A stretch of DNA of 64,000 nucleotides from Selaginella tamariscina (GCA_003024785.1 PUQB01000074.1:248001-312000); one strand, 5' to 3'; numbered from the stretch's first letter, positions 11,179-24,737 are shown. A program made the numbers and translations. The notes: generated by a model from the sequence alone, not told the origin.

Positions 11179-12084
11179 AATGTACTTGAAGACCGACACA
11201 CCGATAAGCAGTTTGAGTCCATGAAATAACATCTCGGTAAAGCATCCTGTCGAAAACAGCTTGAGGATGATATGCTCCTGCATTTTCTGTACATATCCAC
11301 CAGCGTGTTTGCTACAAGCACATCTGTACCATATCCACACTCCTTGGCTCGTTTATGAATGATTAACACCCCCTCTAAACGCATCTGTGTCTCTAAATCT
11401 GCACATGCCTTGAGAGCGGCAACGAACGTAATACAATCCGGTTCACAGTCCATTCTCATGAACAAGTCCAGAGCTACCAAGCTTTCCCCATTCTCCACGT
11501 ATCCAAGTATGAGGTTGTTCCAAGTAACAACATCCAGAGACACAGTCGTATCAAATACAGAATGCTTCATGCTCCCGCACTTGCTGTACATTCCCAACAA
11601 AGTGTTTACCAAAACCGTAATTGTATCAACCCCAAGTTGTGTTGCCTGTTCGTGGATAGCCCTCCCTCTAGCTATACAAAGCTTGATGGGTAGCTAATCC
11701 TGTACAGGCCTTTAATGCAGCAACAAAGGTATATGAATCTGGTTCACAATCCATTCGGATGAACACGTCCAGAGCCCCCATGCTTTCCCCATTCTCCACG
11801 TATCCCAGAATGAGACTCGTCCACACTACAACGTTCCGCTCTTTCATGTTATCGAATACATCCCTAGCATGGTACATGCTCCCACACTTGCTGTACATGG
11901 TGATGAGAGAAGTGCATACGTATTTAATAGTTGACACCTGGCTTCCACTGCATCCACGTGTACGACTTTCCCGCTTGCAGGTCTCCTGTCTTCCCACATT
12001 GCTTAAGTGCTGCAAGCAGTTCTGCGACAGTCTTTTCTTTTGTTCTGTGGTGTGTTTACCTGTTAATGATACGCTGTAAAGCAT
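11179..12084 (-). pseudogene. PLS-type PPR protein fragment
   Basis: Read on the minus strand this has successive PPR motifs: VCTSLITMYSKCGSMYHARD, RNVVVWTSLILGYVENGES, RMDCEPDSYTFVAALKAC, then after a frame change VVTWNNLILGYVENGESLVA and VLVANTLVDMYRKCRSI. Known: such proteins bind organellar RNA and act in editing or processing. The two halves (11668-12084 and 11163-11612) are in different frames. The 3' end is cut by the repeat ending at 11178, so E/DYW domains are missing. A start codon and transit peptide are not evident. It is more GC-rich than its surroundings, as coding DNA here usually is. Confidence 0.75.
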
Positions 12085-12861
12085 TAAGAATTGATGTATT
12101 AAGTTTTACCATGTACGAAAATGCACGTCCTCTGATGCACATGTATATGCGTACCAAACCAGCGGTTTAGGGTTCAGGACACTTAGCCTGGCACGTCTGA
12201 GCTTCCCCGTGCTTGAGCGTCTCAAACGCAAATGTGTGTGGGATCTCCATGTCATAGTTCAGGAAATTCTTACCTATATATGTATGCATTTCTTATGTTA
12301 GACACATACACACACGCACACCGTGTACACTATATGTGTGTACGTATATGTACGTTTCTTCTTGTTTTGAGACCTGATATATGCATTTTTCTGTTAGACA
12401 GAGAAGAGAGAGATGGTTGGTTTTTCCTGACCCTGATTTTTGTAAAAAAGAAGGGGCAAAAAACCGGAGGACTGAAAAACCATGGTAAAAAAAAAAGGCA
12501 GGTATGGATATATATATATATATATATATACACACACCTTACCTTACAAAAATTTTGGGTCTGCCCTCCATTTTTTGGCATTTCACCTATGCAATGTATT
12601 CTATTGCCGAGAATAAATAAAAAGAGGGAAATGTGAAAGAAATGTAGCAATTCTAGAAAAATATTTCAAAAATATATAAAATGCAGAATTAATTAAAAAA
12701 TATTGCAAAACTCAATAAGATATGTGTGGGAATCGTACTTACCTCCCACCCAACTCGATCCTGTGAAGAAGCACTGGTTGTATACAGATTTCATCAAATT
12801 ACTGAACTTGTGCAGAAATAAAGTCAAAGCTAATAATTCTATATTTATTTAAAAAGAAACC
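12085..12861. other. non-coding, microsatellite-bearing DNA
   Basis: It holds an AC-rich stretch (12300-12335) and a (TA)n run (12508-12531). Apparent ORFs follow simple-sequence composition. I see no gene. Confidence 0.6.
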
Positions 12862-13074
12862 CAGAGAGGTGTAAATACCAAGTATGATTTGATTAGGTTT
12901 GACTCATACAAGATATTTATACTAAGTGGTTGTGCTAATATTAGCACTCTTGGTGCCAAGTAAATCATGGTGCGTAGATTAGCCAGTGCTTAAATTAATC
13001 AGTACCCAGATTAGTGTGCCTGAATCCTAATGCCACATGGCGTATATACATAGTATATACCATAGAACCTTACA
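12862..13074 (-). repeat. 3' LTR of element B
   Basis: It matches 17389-17610, sharing GGTTTGACTCATACAAG, GCACTCTTGGTGCCAAGT and CCTAATGCCACATGG. The terminus next to the internal region reads TGTAAGGTTC on the minus strand. A purine tract (minus-strand GAGAGGGGGATGA, 13075-13087) precedes it. Confidence 0.8.
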
Positions 13075-13439
13075 TCATCCCCCTCTCAAGACGTGGCTTC
13101 TGCCTATCAAGGTTGTCCTCCTCCTTGGATGAGTGTCTGCTGGTGGAATGGTAATAGCCGACACACATAAGCAACATGTTGTGATTCCTAAACACCAGTA
13201 TGCCGCTTCAAGCGATACACTTGCGTTCCCAACTGTTCTTCAACACTCCAAGGCCCGACCCATCGCGGCTGAAGCCCTGTTGTGTGTGTTTGATCCCTTA
13301 ACCTTGGAAACTTGACGAGAACTAAATCTCCCACTTGGTATTGAGGTGGCGTTCGATGTCGTTGATTATAAGTCCAATGCTAATACTCTTGTGCCCGAGT
13401 TAACTGTTCTCCACCTTGAGCATATAATAGAGGAAGGAC

Positions 13440-16381
13440 TTAGTTCAAATGCTCCAACCACATATGCCCATCCATATACCATGCCTTGTGAGGAGTGATG
13501 CCAATTACTGGTGGTAATACAGGTTCAAGCTTTGAATAGGGAAATCCATGTTGACTTGTGAGGGGCTGAAACATAAGCAAATTGGAGATATGGAAGCCAC
13601 ATATCCCAATCCGTATGGTCAAGGCTCACATACTTGGCAAGCATGATTTTGAAAGTTTTGTTCAACCGTTCCACCAAACCATCAGTCTCAAGATGATAAG
13701 CTAAGGCAAAAGATTGTCGAATCTGCAACTACTACATCAACAAAGCTACTACTTCTGCTGTTGGGCCCGGTCCTTGATCTAATAAAATTCGTTCAGGGCA
13801 ACCATGCCTCAGCACCACTTGAGCTAGTAAGAACTTAATGATAGAAGTTGCTGTAGCATCTGGCAAAGCACACACTTCTACCCACCGAGTCAAGTAATCA
13901 GAGCACACAATGATGTATCGATTATCGAACTGCGACACAGGGAATGGTCCCATGATGTCATACGCTACCAGCTCAAAGGGGTGAGAAATTTAAATTGGCT
14001 CCAGGGTTGCCGCAGGAGGAAGTGTGGACACATTATGCCGTTGACACTCCGAACACGTATGAATGTACTCATGCAAGTCTTGCTGCAATCGGGGCCAATA
14101 CAAGTGTTGTTGAATCCTCTCAAGGCATTGTTGGAATCCCATGTGTCCGGATATCAAGTTGTCATGAAAGAACTGCAACCAAGAGTTAATGTAAACTGGT
14201 GGTGCCACCACACGACACTCAGAACCGTCTCCAACAAACACAAGCAAGTCATCCATCAGTCGAAAAGATTGTGCATATGTGCAAAAATTAAGATCCTCGC
14301 AGGGTACCTCACTACTCAAGACCTCATGCAACCTCTTGATCCATGGCTCCATCTTTTGAGCCTCCACAATGTCTTCCCGCCTTGGAAGGATGCGATCAGG
14401 GAGGGCATCTGGCAACAATGCCACAGGGGCTGCCACTGCCATAGGAGCTCGGGATAACACGTCCACGTCCACCATGCTAGATCCTAGGCGATGAATAACC
14501 CAAAAACAATACCCTTGCAAAATTAACGCCCAACATGTAAGTCATCCCGTCACATTCCTCCTCTTCATAATTGAGTTGACAGCAGCATGATCAATTTCCA
14601 ACAATGTGTTGGAGCCATGTAGATATGCATGGAACTTTTGAAAGATCCATACAATTGCCAAACATTCCTTGTCCGTGGTGGAATAATTTTTCTTTGCATC
14701 ACTAAAGTTCTGACTTGCATAAGCGATTGGGTACCACTGACCATCAGGAGTCTCTTGCAATAGATCTGCCCCCAACTTAACATCTGAAGCATCGGTCCGA
14801 AGAATAAAGAGTTTGGTGAAGTTCAGATACCACAACAAAGGTGAAGATCCTAACAATGCCTTAACATCCTCAAACGCCTTCTGACACTTCTTGGACCATC
14901 GGGATTGAGCTCCTTGTTTTAACAATCCTCGCAATGGGTTGTCAGATTGGAGAATCGTGGAACAAACCTTGTTAGGTATGTCGCCTTCCCCAAGAAACGC
15001 TGCAACTCTGCCACTGACTCAGGAGCAGGAAATTCTCGTACAGGCAGGGTCTTCTCAGGATTCAGTTTCACACCCTCTGCTGTGATGATGAATCCTAAGT
15101 ACTTCAAGGAGGTACATCCGAACTTGCATTTCTGCTCTTTCAACTTCAGTTCATATTGCACCAATCGCTGCAGGACCCGCTCTAACTGCTGAAGGTGCCT
15201 TCCATGTAACAAAGTGAATCAGAAAGTCGTTAATGTACGCACGTACAAATTCTTCAACGCCCTCCGATAGCTCGTCCATCATTCGCTGGAAGGTTGTTGG
15301 GGCTCTGACCAACCCAAATGGCATAACTGTAAATGGTGTTCGAAATGCTGTCTTTGCTGTATCTTCAGGAGCCATAGGAATCTGCCAATAGCCGAAAGCC
15401 ATGTCAAGGATAGTGAAGTATCGGCTATTCCCAATGCATCGACCAAATCATCCACCTCGATAGTGGATATGAATCTAGAACAGAAACATTGTTCAATGGC
15501 CTGAAATCGATAATGAAACATGTAGTCCCATCCGGCTTTGGGACTAAATATGGTTCTGCTACTCACGGACTTTGGAACTTACGTATCACCTTCAACTTTA
15601 GCATCTCCCTCACACAATGATTTAGAATATCCTTTTCCTTTGGAGAACGTCACTTAAGTCCCATCTTGATTGGGCAAGTTGTTCCAGTCGGGATGTGATG
15701 CCGAGTAGTCAACAAGGGATTCACATCTCCTACAATGGGTTTGAATAGGCTTGAATACCTTGCCAACAAGTCCTTGATGTCCTTAGCTTGTTGCTCTGGA
15801 GAAGGCTCTGCCTTAGGCGCCACCATGCCCTGCAATGTCGCTGCCATGCCATTCAGTGCATGTCCTGTAGCCTACAATGGGGGGCATCCTGGGATAGACA
15901 ATGTGCACATCTCAAAATCACATCTTGTCTTGACCACATGGAGCCAATTGACACCCAGGATGATGTTATGGACTTGGCTCGGCATCACCCATAATGGAAG
16001 TATATAATGGTATCCTCCTAACACCACAGGCACATGTGCAATTCGATGTGATTGAGCAAAGGACTTCTTATCAGTAAACACTACTTTCAAAGTCCGCTTG
16101 GTTAGTATTGTGTGCAAGTGCAAGGACTCAGCTACTGATTGATTAATAAAAGATATACTGGATTCGGAGTCCACTAGGACTGAAACAGGAGTTCCTTCTA
16201 CCATGCTGGAGAACACAAACATAAAATGCTCGGTGTCTAGTAACTTACTTGAGACCCCTATGCCCGCACAAGCATGGAAGAACAAAGGTGCTTCGGGGAA
16301 ATGTCGACCATGCGCAGGAATCAAGTTCTTCAGAGGTGGTGCAATGTGCCTAGTGCATGGGTCCTCTAACACCCCATGCAC
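13440..16381 (-). pseudogene. element B pol: protease, RT, RNase H, integrase
   Basis: Protease lies at 16040-16230 (VSVLVDSESSISFINQS; the usual DSGAT-type Gly is Glu). RT is at 14950-15700 (AFRTPFTVMPFGL, and YINDFL in place of a YIDD catalytic box). RNase H is at 14560-14830 (RTDASDVKLGADLLQE, STTDKECLAIVW). Integrase is at 13440-14200 (HTCSECQRHNV, YIIVCSDYLTRWVEVCALPD, RHGCPERILLDQG). Several frameshifts and the Asp-to-Asn change in the RT box make it inactive. Confidence 0.8.
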
Positions 16382-16458
16382 TACTCCTCATTTTTCGGTT
16401 GAGGAAGCGTCTCAACTTCTTTTGCAGTCTCGATGGCATGATGTCGATTTGTACATGC

Positions 16459-17294
16459 TCATGCAACATGTCCCCAACCTCGACACTTGTAAAACTGAAT
16501 GTTTTGCCCACGACCATGCCGACTAGCAACTTGGCTTGGGCCCCTCCTGCAGCCTGAGGATTTGTCCTTTATCTGAATAGCACCCACCTCCATCGGAATA
16601 GGATCGGATGTTGACGAAGTTCCAAGAATAGGTGCCGATACAGGATACACACGTTGTGTTGCACCCAACGAGTTCTCAAATCGCTGTGCAATCCGTAAGG
16701 CCTCCTCCACAGTTGAAGGACCAAATCCCTCCACTAAGCCCGCCAAATCAGGGTGAAGAGCCGGCCACAACAAGCCCAACCGTACCCGTTCTGTCATGCT
16801 TGAATTCGCACTATTGACCAAGTTTCGAAACTTAATTCCAAATCGTTGAACGGTCTCTCCTGACACTTGCTTCAAGTCGTGGAGCTCACAAAAAGCTGCA
16901 ATGGAATCCTCGGGCTTATTAAAAGCTCGCTTGAACCGCTGGAACAAGATGTTCCAATCTTGTCGATCAAAAACAGTGACACCATTGTACCATTATAAGG
17001 CAAATCCTTGTAAACATGTTAGGAACTCTCGTAACCACTGGGATTCAAACCATCTATGGTAATCAGCAATCCCCTGAAAGTGTTTCCACGAATGGTACAC
17101 GTATGCTCCAACCCCCCCTTGAAGAACTCTAGACGAACACGTGGATTTGAACCCAAAAGGTGTGGATTGGGACTCTACGGCATACTAGCATTCTACTACA
17201 TTCCTTGCTGACTTTCCCACATAAGAGTAATCTGATTCGCCACGCTCAACTGTAGTGCATCAAACAATTGCAACCACCTTTCTTTGTTCGCCAT
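16459..17294 (-). pseudogene. element B gag with zinc knuckle
   Basis: The minus-strand start is at 17294 (MANKERWLQLFDALQLSVAN). A stop soon follows, and a second open part (16459-16947) has the gag-type ETVQRFGIKFRNLV, PSTVEEALRIAQRFENS and a CCHC-like FYKCRGWGHVA. Gag packages element RNA; this copy is broken. Confidence 0.75.
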
Positions 17295-17388
17295 CACAAA
17301 CAATAACACAAGGGAAGAGGGACACAAAAAGAACACAAAAAGAAAAAAAAACTAAGCCGTAGAAAGACTACCCAAACATCTCCACCAA

Positions 17389-17610
17389 TGAAAGAGGTGT
17401 GAATACCAAATATGATTCGATTAGGTTTGACTCATACAAGGTATTTATATTAAGTGTCTGTGTTAGGATTAGCACTCTTGGTGCCAAGTAAATCATGGTG
17501 CCCAGATTAGCCAACACCCAAATTAGTGTGCCTGAATCCTAATGCCACATGGTGTATATATGTAGTATATACGTGGTGTATATACGTAGTATATACCATG
17601 GAACCTTACA
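17389..17610 (-). repeat. 5' LTR of element B
   Basis: Partner of 12862-13074. It has an internal duplication of a GTATATACGTAGTATATAC-like segment (17554-17597) that the other LTR lacks. Confidence 0.75.
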
Positions 17611-18109
17611 AAACTGTTTAAGATAATCCAATGCTTTAAACATATATAGCGGTTGTCTCTTTCTTTCTTTTTCTTTTTCTTTTTCTTTTAATTTATATTT
17701 TAAAAGTGTATTTTGATTGTCTGATATGAACAAATATAAAGAGAAATCCAGTTTGAAGTATATATATCAAACGTTAAACCAAAGAGCATAGACCACAATG
17801 GACATTAAACAAACACATTGTTATTATTATTAATATATACTTTTTATAAAATAAAAATTATATAAATGTAAATATTAAACTCTATGATTAGCAAATGAAC
17901 ATACAGAAGTGTCTACAGTGTGTACCTGTATATTATAATTTGTCCATATGTTAAATAGTTTTCTTGAATGTTGAGGCTTATTAAAAAATAAAGAAATTAT
18001 TAAACCTGACCCTCTATTGTGATATAATTTCCCAATTATTCAGGAAATGCCCAAGTTAATTTTGAATCACATTATTAATTAGTTTAATAATAATGTTATA
18101 TACATACAC

Positions 18110-18177
<68 letters not shown>

Positions 18178-18941
18178 ATATACATATACATATCTAGACA
18201 CACACTTACACGTGTGTGTGTGTCTACATATTAAAATTAAAAGTATTCATATTTTTAAACCTGAATACATTTTAGAAGATGTTATCCGCACGTGCGGATA
18301 TTGTGTGTATGGGGGGAGGGGTTTATTGTAGGTGTTGTTGTTGTCGTTGTGGTGTGTGTGTCTATCTATCTATCTATCTATAGAGAGAGAAAAAGAAAGA
18401 GAGAGATGTGTGTGCGCGTTTACATGTTAAAATTTAAAGTTATTCATATTTTTAAACCTTCAAAAATTATTTTACAGAACAAAATATTGTGAGCGCCGTA
18501 AACCATCTTTTCTCATAAAAGCTTGTTTTGTAATTACTATATAGTTTCCTTTTAATACTGTACATTTTAAAATAGTATATTTTAAGAGTTTAATCTTAAA
18601 TTATAGTTTAAAAAACGTAGAAACTTTAAAAATATCTATGTTTAAAGTACAAAAATTAAAATATACTAGTCATATCTTATGTTTAAAATAAAAATCTTAA
18701 ATACCAATTACATCTTAATTAGATTTCATTAACACATGTGTATGTCTATTTTTATAAATTATATATTAATTAAGAGAGAAATGCTTCATTATTTAAATAT
18801 CTACACTTTGTTACATTTTATATAGATATCTTTAAACATAAAATGTGTTCATGTGTGTTAGAGTTAGAGTAGAATATAAAATACTATTTTTATAAGACAA
18901 AAATTCAAGTTACAGTTTATATATACATACACATTTGTACA

Positions 18942-18980
<39 letters not shown>

Positions 18981-19046
18981 ACATTATTTAGAGAGAGGGA
19001 GACAGTACCCCAGACTTTACTATAGCATACATTACTATAAAAACCT
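17611..19046. other. non-coding flank of the duplicated gene unit, with microsatellites
   Basis: It contains a TTTTTC/TTTC tract (17660-17690), a compound (TA)n(GA)n tract (about 18110-18172), (CTAT)n at 18361-18382 and a second TA/GA tract (18943-18980). Parts recur near 22.55-23.9 kb and 26.8-27.3 kb, so this belongs to a local segmental duplication. No gene is seen. Confidence 0.65.
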
Positions 19047-19676
19047 TCAGACTCCGGGAAGGAGACTAAGGAGCGAATTAGCAGCCCTAATTATGTTTAT
19101 AAGCGCAGTTAAGGGAGTGGTGACTGGCTGCACAAGTCCAGAATCGATGATTCCAAGCAGTGCTTGAGTATTATTCAGCTCACCCAAGGTCACGTTTGCG
19201 ATTGCCCTGTTTAATGGAGTGCCAACCTGTACTGCAAAAATTGTAATAAATCCAATATTAATTAAATATGTTTTATTTTTCATATCAGAAAATACTATTT
19301 TAATTCTACTAAAATAAACACACTTAAAAAAGGTAAAAATGTAACATATGAAAAAAATTACAATGCCCGAGTAACATTACATAATAATTCTGGATATTAT
19401 CCAATATTGATTATTTATTACTCATGTATTGGAGTAACGATGGGCTTAAGCGTATTGACTGTATTATTCACATGCCGAATGATACGTGGAAGACGAATAA
19501 TAGGTATCGACAGGTTTAAAACTCCCTGGACATCTTGTATAATGCCATCGAGTGGTCCTGTTCAAACAATATAAATGAGTATAAAACACACACAAACGCA
19601 CGCACGCACACGCACATACACACGCTACCTGCAGTCAAAGAAGAAGAACAGCGAAAAGAAGCTTGAAAGTCGTCAT
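19047..19676 (-). pseudogene. small secreted protein family, copy 1 (broken)
   Basis: It has the three-exon structure of copy 2: exon 1 19629-19676, exon 2 19436-19557, exon 3 19047-19231. Exon 3 keeps GTPLNRAIANVTLGELNNTQ and ends LLSLLPGV. Lesions: about 20 nt are missing in the signal-peptide exon, which shifts the frame to a stop. The donor of intron 2 reads ATGAGT instead of GTGAGT. Exon 2 is 10 nt shorter than in copy 2. Confidence 0.75.
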
Positions 19677-19744
19677 TGCTACTTTGTTTGTTGCTTGTTG
19701 AGTAACTGAGATTTGGTAAATTTAATAACTAGAAAGGGCGCTAA

Positions 19745-20060
19745 AATAGTATTTTCAGGATCAAATTTTCAAAAATTCGTACCAATTTGTGAAAAAGAAG
19801 TTGATTTGAACAAGTTGAAAATGTGGCGCCAATTTTTTAAATGACGCATTTAAATTTAGACAGATTTTCCATATGACATAATAGAATTAAGACAGATATG
19901 TACTTTTATACATGCGGAATACCCTTCTAAATATCAAATTTTCAATTTTTCTATCAATTTCTAAAAATGAAGTTGATTAAACAAGTTGAAAATGTGGCGC
20001 TCAAAATTCAAATGGCGTAATAGAATTGAGACAGATATGTAGTTTTATACACGCGGAGTA
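19745..20060. repeat. upstream repeat cluster, copy 1
   Basis: Imperfect repeats contain GTTGAAAATGTGGCGC, AAATGACG/GGCGTAATAGAATT and GAGACAGATATGTA. The same modules occur upstream of every family member. Confidence 0.65.
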
Positions 20061-20180
20061 CAATTCAATTCAAACTACGTACTACATAAACATAAACATA
20101 AATTTTTTATTGTGCATCATTTAGAGAGAGGAGATAGTATCCCCGACTTTACTATAGCGCATATATTACTGTAAAAACCT

Positions 20181-20851
20181 TCAGACTCCAGGCAGTGGTG
20201 GAAGGAGATTAAGTGGAAGAAGACTAAGGAGAAAATTAGCAGCCTTAAGCATGTTTAAAAGCGCACTTAAGAGAGTGGTGACTGGCGGCACAAGTCCAGA
20301 GCCGACTAAGGGTGATATGATTGCAAGCAGTGCTTGAATATTATTCAGCTCACCCAATGTCACATTTGCGATTGCCCTGGTTAATGGAGTACCAACGTGT
20401 GCTGCAAAAATCTTATTAAATCCAATATTGATTAACTATGTAAATATTTTATTTTTCATTATCAGAACATACTATTTAAATAAACACACTTAGAAAAGGT
20501 AAAAATGTAATATAGGAAAAAAATTATAATGCCGTAATAATTCTGGATATTATCAAATATTGATTATTTATTACTCACATAGTGCAGTAACGATGGGCTT
20601 AAGCGTATTGATTGTATTATTCGCAAGCTGAATGATAGCCGGAAGCTGAGAAATGGGTATCGAGTGGTTTAAAACTCCCTGGACATCTTGTATAATGACA
20701 TCAAGGGGTCCTGTTCAAACAATACTTATGAATATAAAACACACACAAACGTACGCACGCATGCACACGCACGCACACTACCTGCAGTCACAGAAGAAGA
20801 ACACACAAAGAGTAAAATAGCGGCCGCGAAAAGAATCTTGAAAGTCATCAT
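20181..20851 (-). CDS. small secreted hydrophobic protein, copy 2 (intact, 3 exons, 140 aa)
   Basis: Exons are 20782-20851, 20579-20710 and 20181-20401. Splicing at GTAGTG...CAG and GTGAGT...TTTTTGCAG (both phase 1) gives 141 codons with the stop at 20181-20183. Residues 1-23 are a signal peptide (MMTFKILFAAAILLF, ending VTAG). The mature part has no cysteine. It is rich in Leu, Ile, Val, Pro and Asn, with repeated amphipathic stretches. It has likely N-glycosylation sites (NHS, NNT, NVT) and a tail ending LLPPLPGV. I do not recognise the family; a secreted, surface-active or membrane-interacting role is only a guess. The ATGATG start follows the signal-peptide logic and is shared by copies 4 and 5. 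Confidence 0.75.
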
Positions 20852-20914
20852 TGTTACTTTGCTGTTGCTTGTTGAGTAACTGAGATTTGGTAAAGTTAAT
20901 AACTAGAAAGGGCG

Positions 20915-20922
20915 CTTAAATA
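20915..20922 (-). promoter_or_regulatory. TATA box of secreted-protein copy 2
   Basis: TATTTAAG on the minus strand, 64 nt upstream of the ATG. Copy 5 has the identical box at the same spacing. Confidence 0.6.
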
Positions 20923-20939
20923 GTATTTTCAGGATCAAA

Positions 20940-21330
20940 ATTTCAAAAAATCGTACCAATTTGTGAAAAAGAAGTTGATTTGAACAAGTTGAAAATGTGG
21001 CGTAATTTTCAAATGATGTATTTAAATTTAGACAGATTTTCCATATGACATAATAGAATTGAGACAGATATGTACTTTTATTTTTATACATGCGGAATAC
21101 CCTTCTAAGGATCGTAAGAAGTTGATTTAAACAAGTTGAAAATCTGGCGCTAAAAATTCAAATGACGTAATAGAAATCACGCGGAGTACAAATTTAAGGA
21201 TTAAATTTTCAAAATATCATAGCAATTTTGCTGATTTAAGCAAGCTGGTGCAAAAAATTCAAATGATGTAATATAATTGAGACAAATATGTACTTATATT
21301 CATGTGGAAAACACTTAGTGGTTCTATACT
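20940..21330. repeat. upstream repeat cluster, copy 2
   Basis: At least three imperfect copies of a roughly 100-120 bp module carry AAGTTGAAAATGTGGCG, AATGACGTAATAGAA and GAGACAGATATGTAC. Further upstream, at 21391, lies CAATGCCGCTTACCAACTC, shared with 26050, 28931 and (inverted) 33890. Confidence 0.65.
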
Positions 21331-23748
21331 AATGTATATTATAAATCTTTCTAATTTAAATTGCATTAGAATTCTTCTTTTTCTTTTTCGACAATGCCGC
21401 TTACCAACTCGTTAAAACGATAGAGAGAAGAGTTGTAACTTTAAATTTTATTCAATTAATTTCTTATAAGAGTGATAGACATGAACGATCTAATATAATA
21501 TAATTGAATAGTTTAACATTTATTTAACAAATTATATAAGTTATATTAAGCGTTATTGGTGCTAATATTACTCGTGTTTGTTTTTAAATTCACGTGGCAT
21601 GATATATGTATGCACTGGATATTTTGTAGGAAGTTTATTTATTACATCATATTTTAGAAATTTCTAATCGAATTCCGATTCACAAGTCAGCGTGTGAATG
21701 GAACTTTATGGTAAGCTGTTTATAAGATGTGACAAATTATAGTATATCATATATAATTTGATTTTTGACTAATCAATCTTGTTATATTACATGTCAATTT
21801 ATTATTAATAATTTATTAGTTAATATGTATTTTATGTGACATGCTTTTATTTAATTTCTTAAAGTAGTTGCTTGAAACGACTGGCACTATTATCAACAAA
21901 ATAATGTCATTGTCAAAGATAAGCTATATAATAAGAATAATTTAGTTTATTTTAAACTTAAATTGTGTATAATATATGTGTAAATGTATATGTATGTATG
22001 TACACACACATATATGTATTTTTATGTATGTGTATATGTGTATACACACACACATATATATTTGTATGATAAACATTATAAAAGTGATAAATGTTTTAAA
22101 AACTTCAATGTAATTCCTATTACATTTAAGGGTTTTGTTAAGAGTAAAAAAACTCTTGAAACACGATAATATAATGAATTTACTAAAACATGTTTCCAAT
22201 AAGAAAAAACTTTTGAAAACACATGAATGTACTTTTTAAAAAAATTATTTATGTGGAATTTATTTTTTTTAAAAATATTAAAGAAAACACAATGTTCTCA
22301 ATAAAGTTTTTTTTATATTTTCGGTACTTTGAAAAACACAGAACACCAAACCTTGTTTAAATAATAATATAGGAACATATTTTGATAATACATGTTATTC
22401 ATGTGACATATTTTATTTATCAACTAACTCTAAAATCAAAGTTACATATGAAATGTTGTAATAAATAAATAATTCTTTAAATATTAATTTTTTTAACAAC
22501 ATTATATATTTATTAATTTGTTACTATCAATAAATTATTTTAAAAATATTAGAGGATAATCCAATTTAAACATATAATTCTTTTATTTTTTTTCTCTTTT
22601 ATAATGTCTATTTTGAAAGTGTATTTTTATTGTCTAATATGAACAATATGAAGAAATAAATAAATAAACTAGTTTTCACAATTCACTATCAAAATTTAGT
22701 TATTAGTGCCATTCCAATAATTAAATTTTGAGAAGTCATAAATTAATTAATTTTATTCTTATATGTATTTTATTATATTTATATTTATTAAATTTTACTT
22801 TATTAGTTTATGTTATTATACTTAGTCACTTATCATTTTATTATCTTTATAAATGAATATTATAATATCATAAAACAAAAGTTATACCAGTTAACTATTA
22901 TATTATAAATTTTGAATCGTAGCTCTTGTTTTGACAATTCAAATATTAATAATATATTACTTGTAACATCTATGAAAAAATAAAGTTACTATTTAAAAAA
23001 ATAAATTATGTAATATCACAATATTTACATTTTTATTTAAGGTCATTTTATAATCATAATTATTAGTGAACAACTTTATTATATGTTTATACATATTATA
23101 AAGTCAAACATTTTAAATCAATTTCACTTAAACATAATGATTATTAATGTATAACGTCATGGGATGTTTATATTTATTCACAAAATCAAAATTCTTACGT
23201 TTGAACATAAATTTTGTTATTTATTATTTAAAATTATAACTAAATCTATTGTGCTAGAAACATTCACATTATTGGAAGGCATTGTGTATAATATATATAT
23301 ATATATATTATATATATAATATATATATATATAAAGAGATTAAAAATAATATAACCTAGCCATGTTATAAAGCAGATCGATTAAAGAAGTTATTAATTTG
23401 ACTAATTAAATGTTAATTATTTATTTAATCTTAATCATTAATAGTTATATTTGATTTAATTGGAACCGTTAATCTTATTAAGTTAATGAATTAAATTGGA
23501 TCATGAAATCGTTTCAATATATATTATGATGTTGAAACTATATATTACAATCCGGAATGGACATTAAACAACATATATTATTATTATTTATACATATTTA
23601 AATAATAAAAAAAGGGAAATTTATCAAACTGATCTTTTAATATTATATAATTTTTAAATTGCTCATGTGATTCTGCCAAATTGATTTTAAATCAAATTTA
23701 TTATTAATTAGCTTAATAAACATATGTTATATATATATATACACTTAC

Positions 23749-23786
<38 letters not shown>

Positions 23787-24737
23787 ACATGTTAAAATTA
23801 AAAGATATTACTTATTTTAACCTCCAAAATTTTCTTTACATAATAAAATATTGTGAGTCCCATGAACCATCGTTTCCGAGTGTATAGGCTTTTCTATACA
23901 TAAGTTTTGTAATTACTATATATTAATTAAATTAATAATTATTTATTTAAGAGTTTAACCCTAAATTCTATGTATATCTTAAGAGGGTTTAACCAGAAAA
24001 TTTTAAAAATATTTATATATGTTTAAATTAATGGATACTACCAAAAAATAAAATATACTAATAGTATCTTATGTTTAAAATAAAAGAACTTAAAATCCAA
24101 TTGTGAAGTATATTTTAAATTTATAATTTAATTAAATGACTTAACTCATGTGTGTATCTATTTATTTAAATTATATATTTATTGCAAGAGAATGCTTCAT
24201 CGTCTACATACATATATATTTAAATATAAAATGTGTACGTGTGTGTTGGAGTAGAATATAAAATACATACGTGTGTTTCAAAATATTATATGCATAAATC
24301 GTATTTAAAAAATAATAATTATACAAATTCAGCATACATTTTATACATACAAATATATTATATAATATAAAATTCATGTGGAGGTAAATTATATATTAAT
24401 TGCAAGAGAATGCTTCTTCGTTTAAATTCTTGATATAACTATACATATCTATACTTAATTACATTTTTATATAGATATATCTTTATACATAAAATGTGTA
24501 CGTAGAATATAAAATTTATAAGTGTGTTTTAAATATGTTATACGCATAAATTCTATTTAAAAATAATAATTACAAAATTCAAAATACACAGTTGTACAAA
24601 TAAATATGTGTGTGTGTGTGTACAATTCAATTCAAACTACGTACTAACGTAAACATAAATGTTTTTATTGTGCATTATTTAGAGAGATGGAGACAGTATC
24701 CCAGACTTTACTATAGCATATATTACTATAAAAACCT
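21331..24737. other. AT-rich non-coding DNA between gene copies
   Basis: No ORF stands out. It has AT and AC microsatellites (21980-22060, 23288-23333, 23733-23785) and stretches homologous to 17.6-18.6 kb and 26.8-27.5 kb (for example around GAACCATCGTTTCCGAG at 23865). This is part of the repeated unit that carries the secreted-protein gene. Confidence 0.6.

Larger units (their letters stand above)
12862..17610 (-). mobile_element. Ty3/gypsy element B, decayed
   Basis: A second gypsy family reading right to left: LTR, gag, protease, RT, RNase H, integrase, polypurine tract, LTR. The LTRs are short (about 215-220 bp). No chromodomain is visible. Target duplication is uncertain: AAAC occurs just outside both ends. 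No standard tRNA primer site is obvious next to the 5' LTR at 17388. Confidence 0.85.

Noticed and set aside
12862..17610. Exact 5-bp target duplication for element B
   Set aside because: AAAC occurs outside both ends but the left LTR boundary is degenerate, so the match is not decisive.
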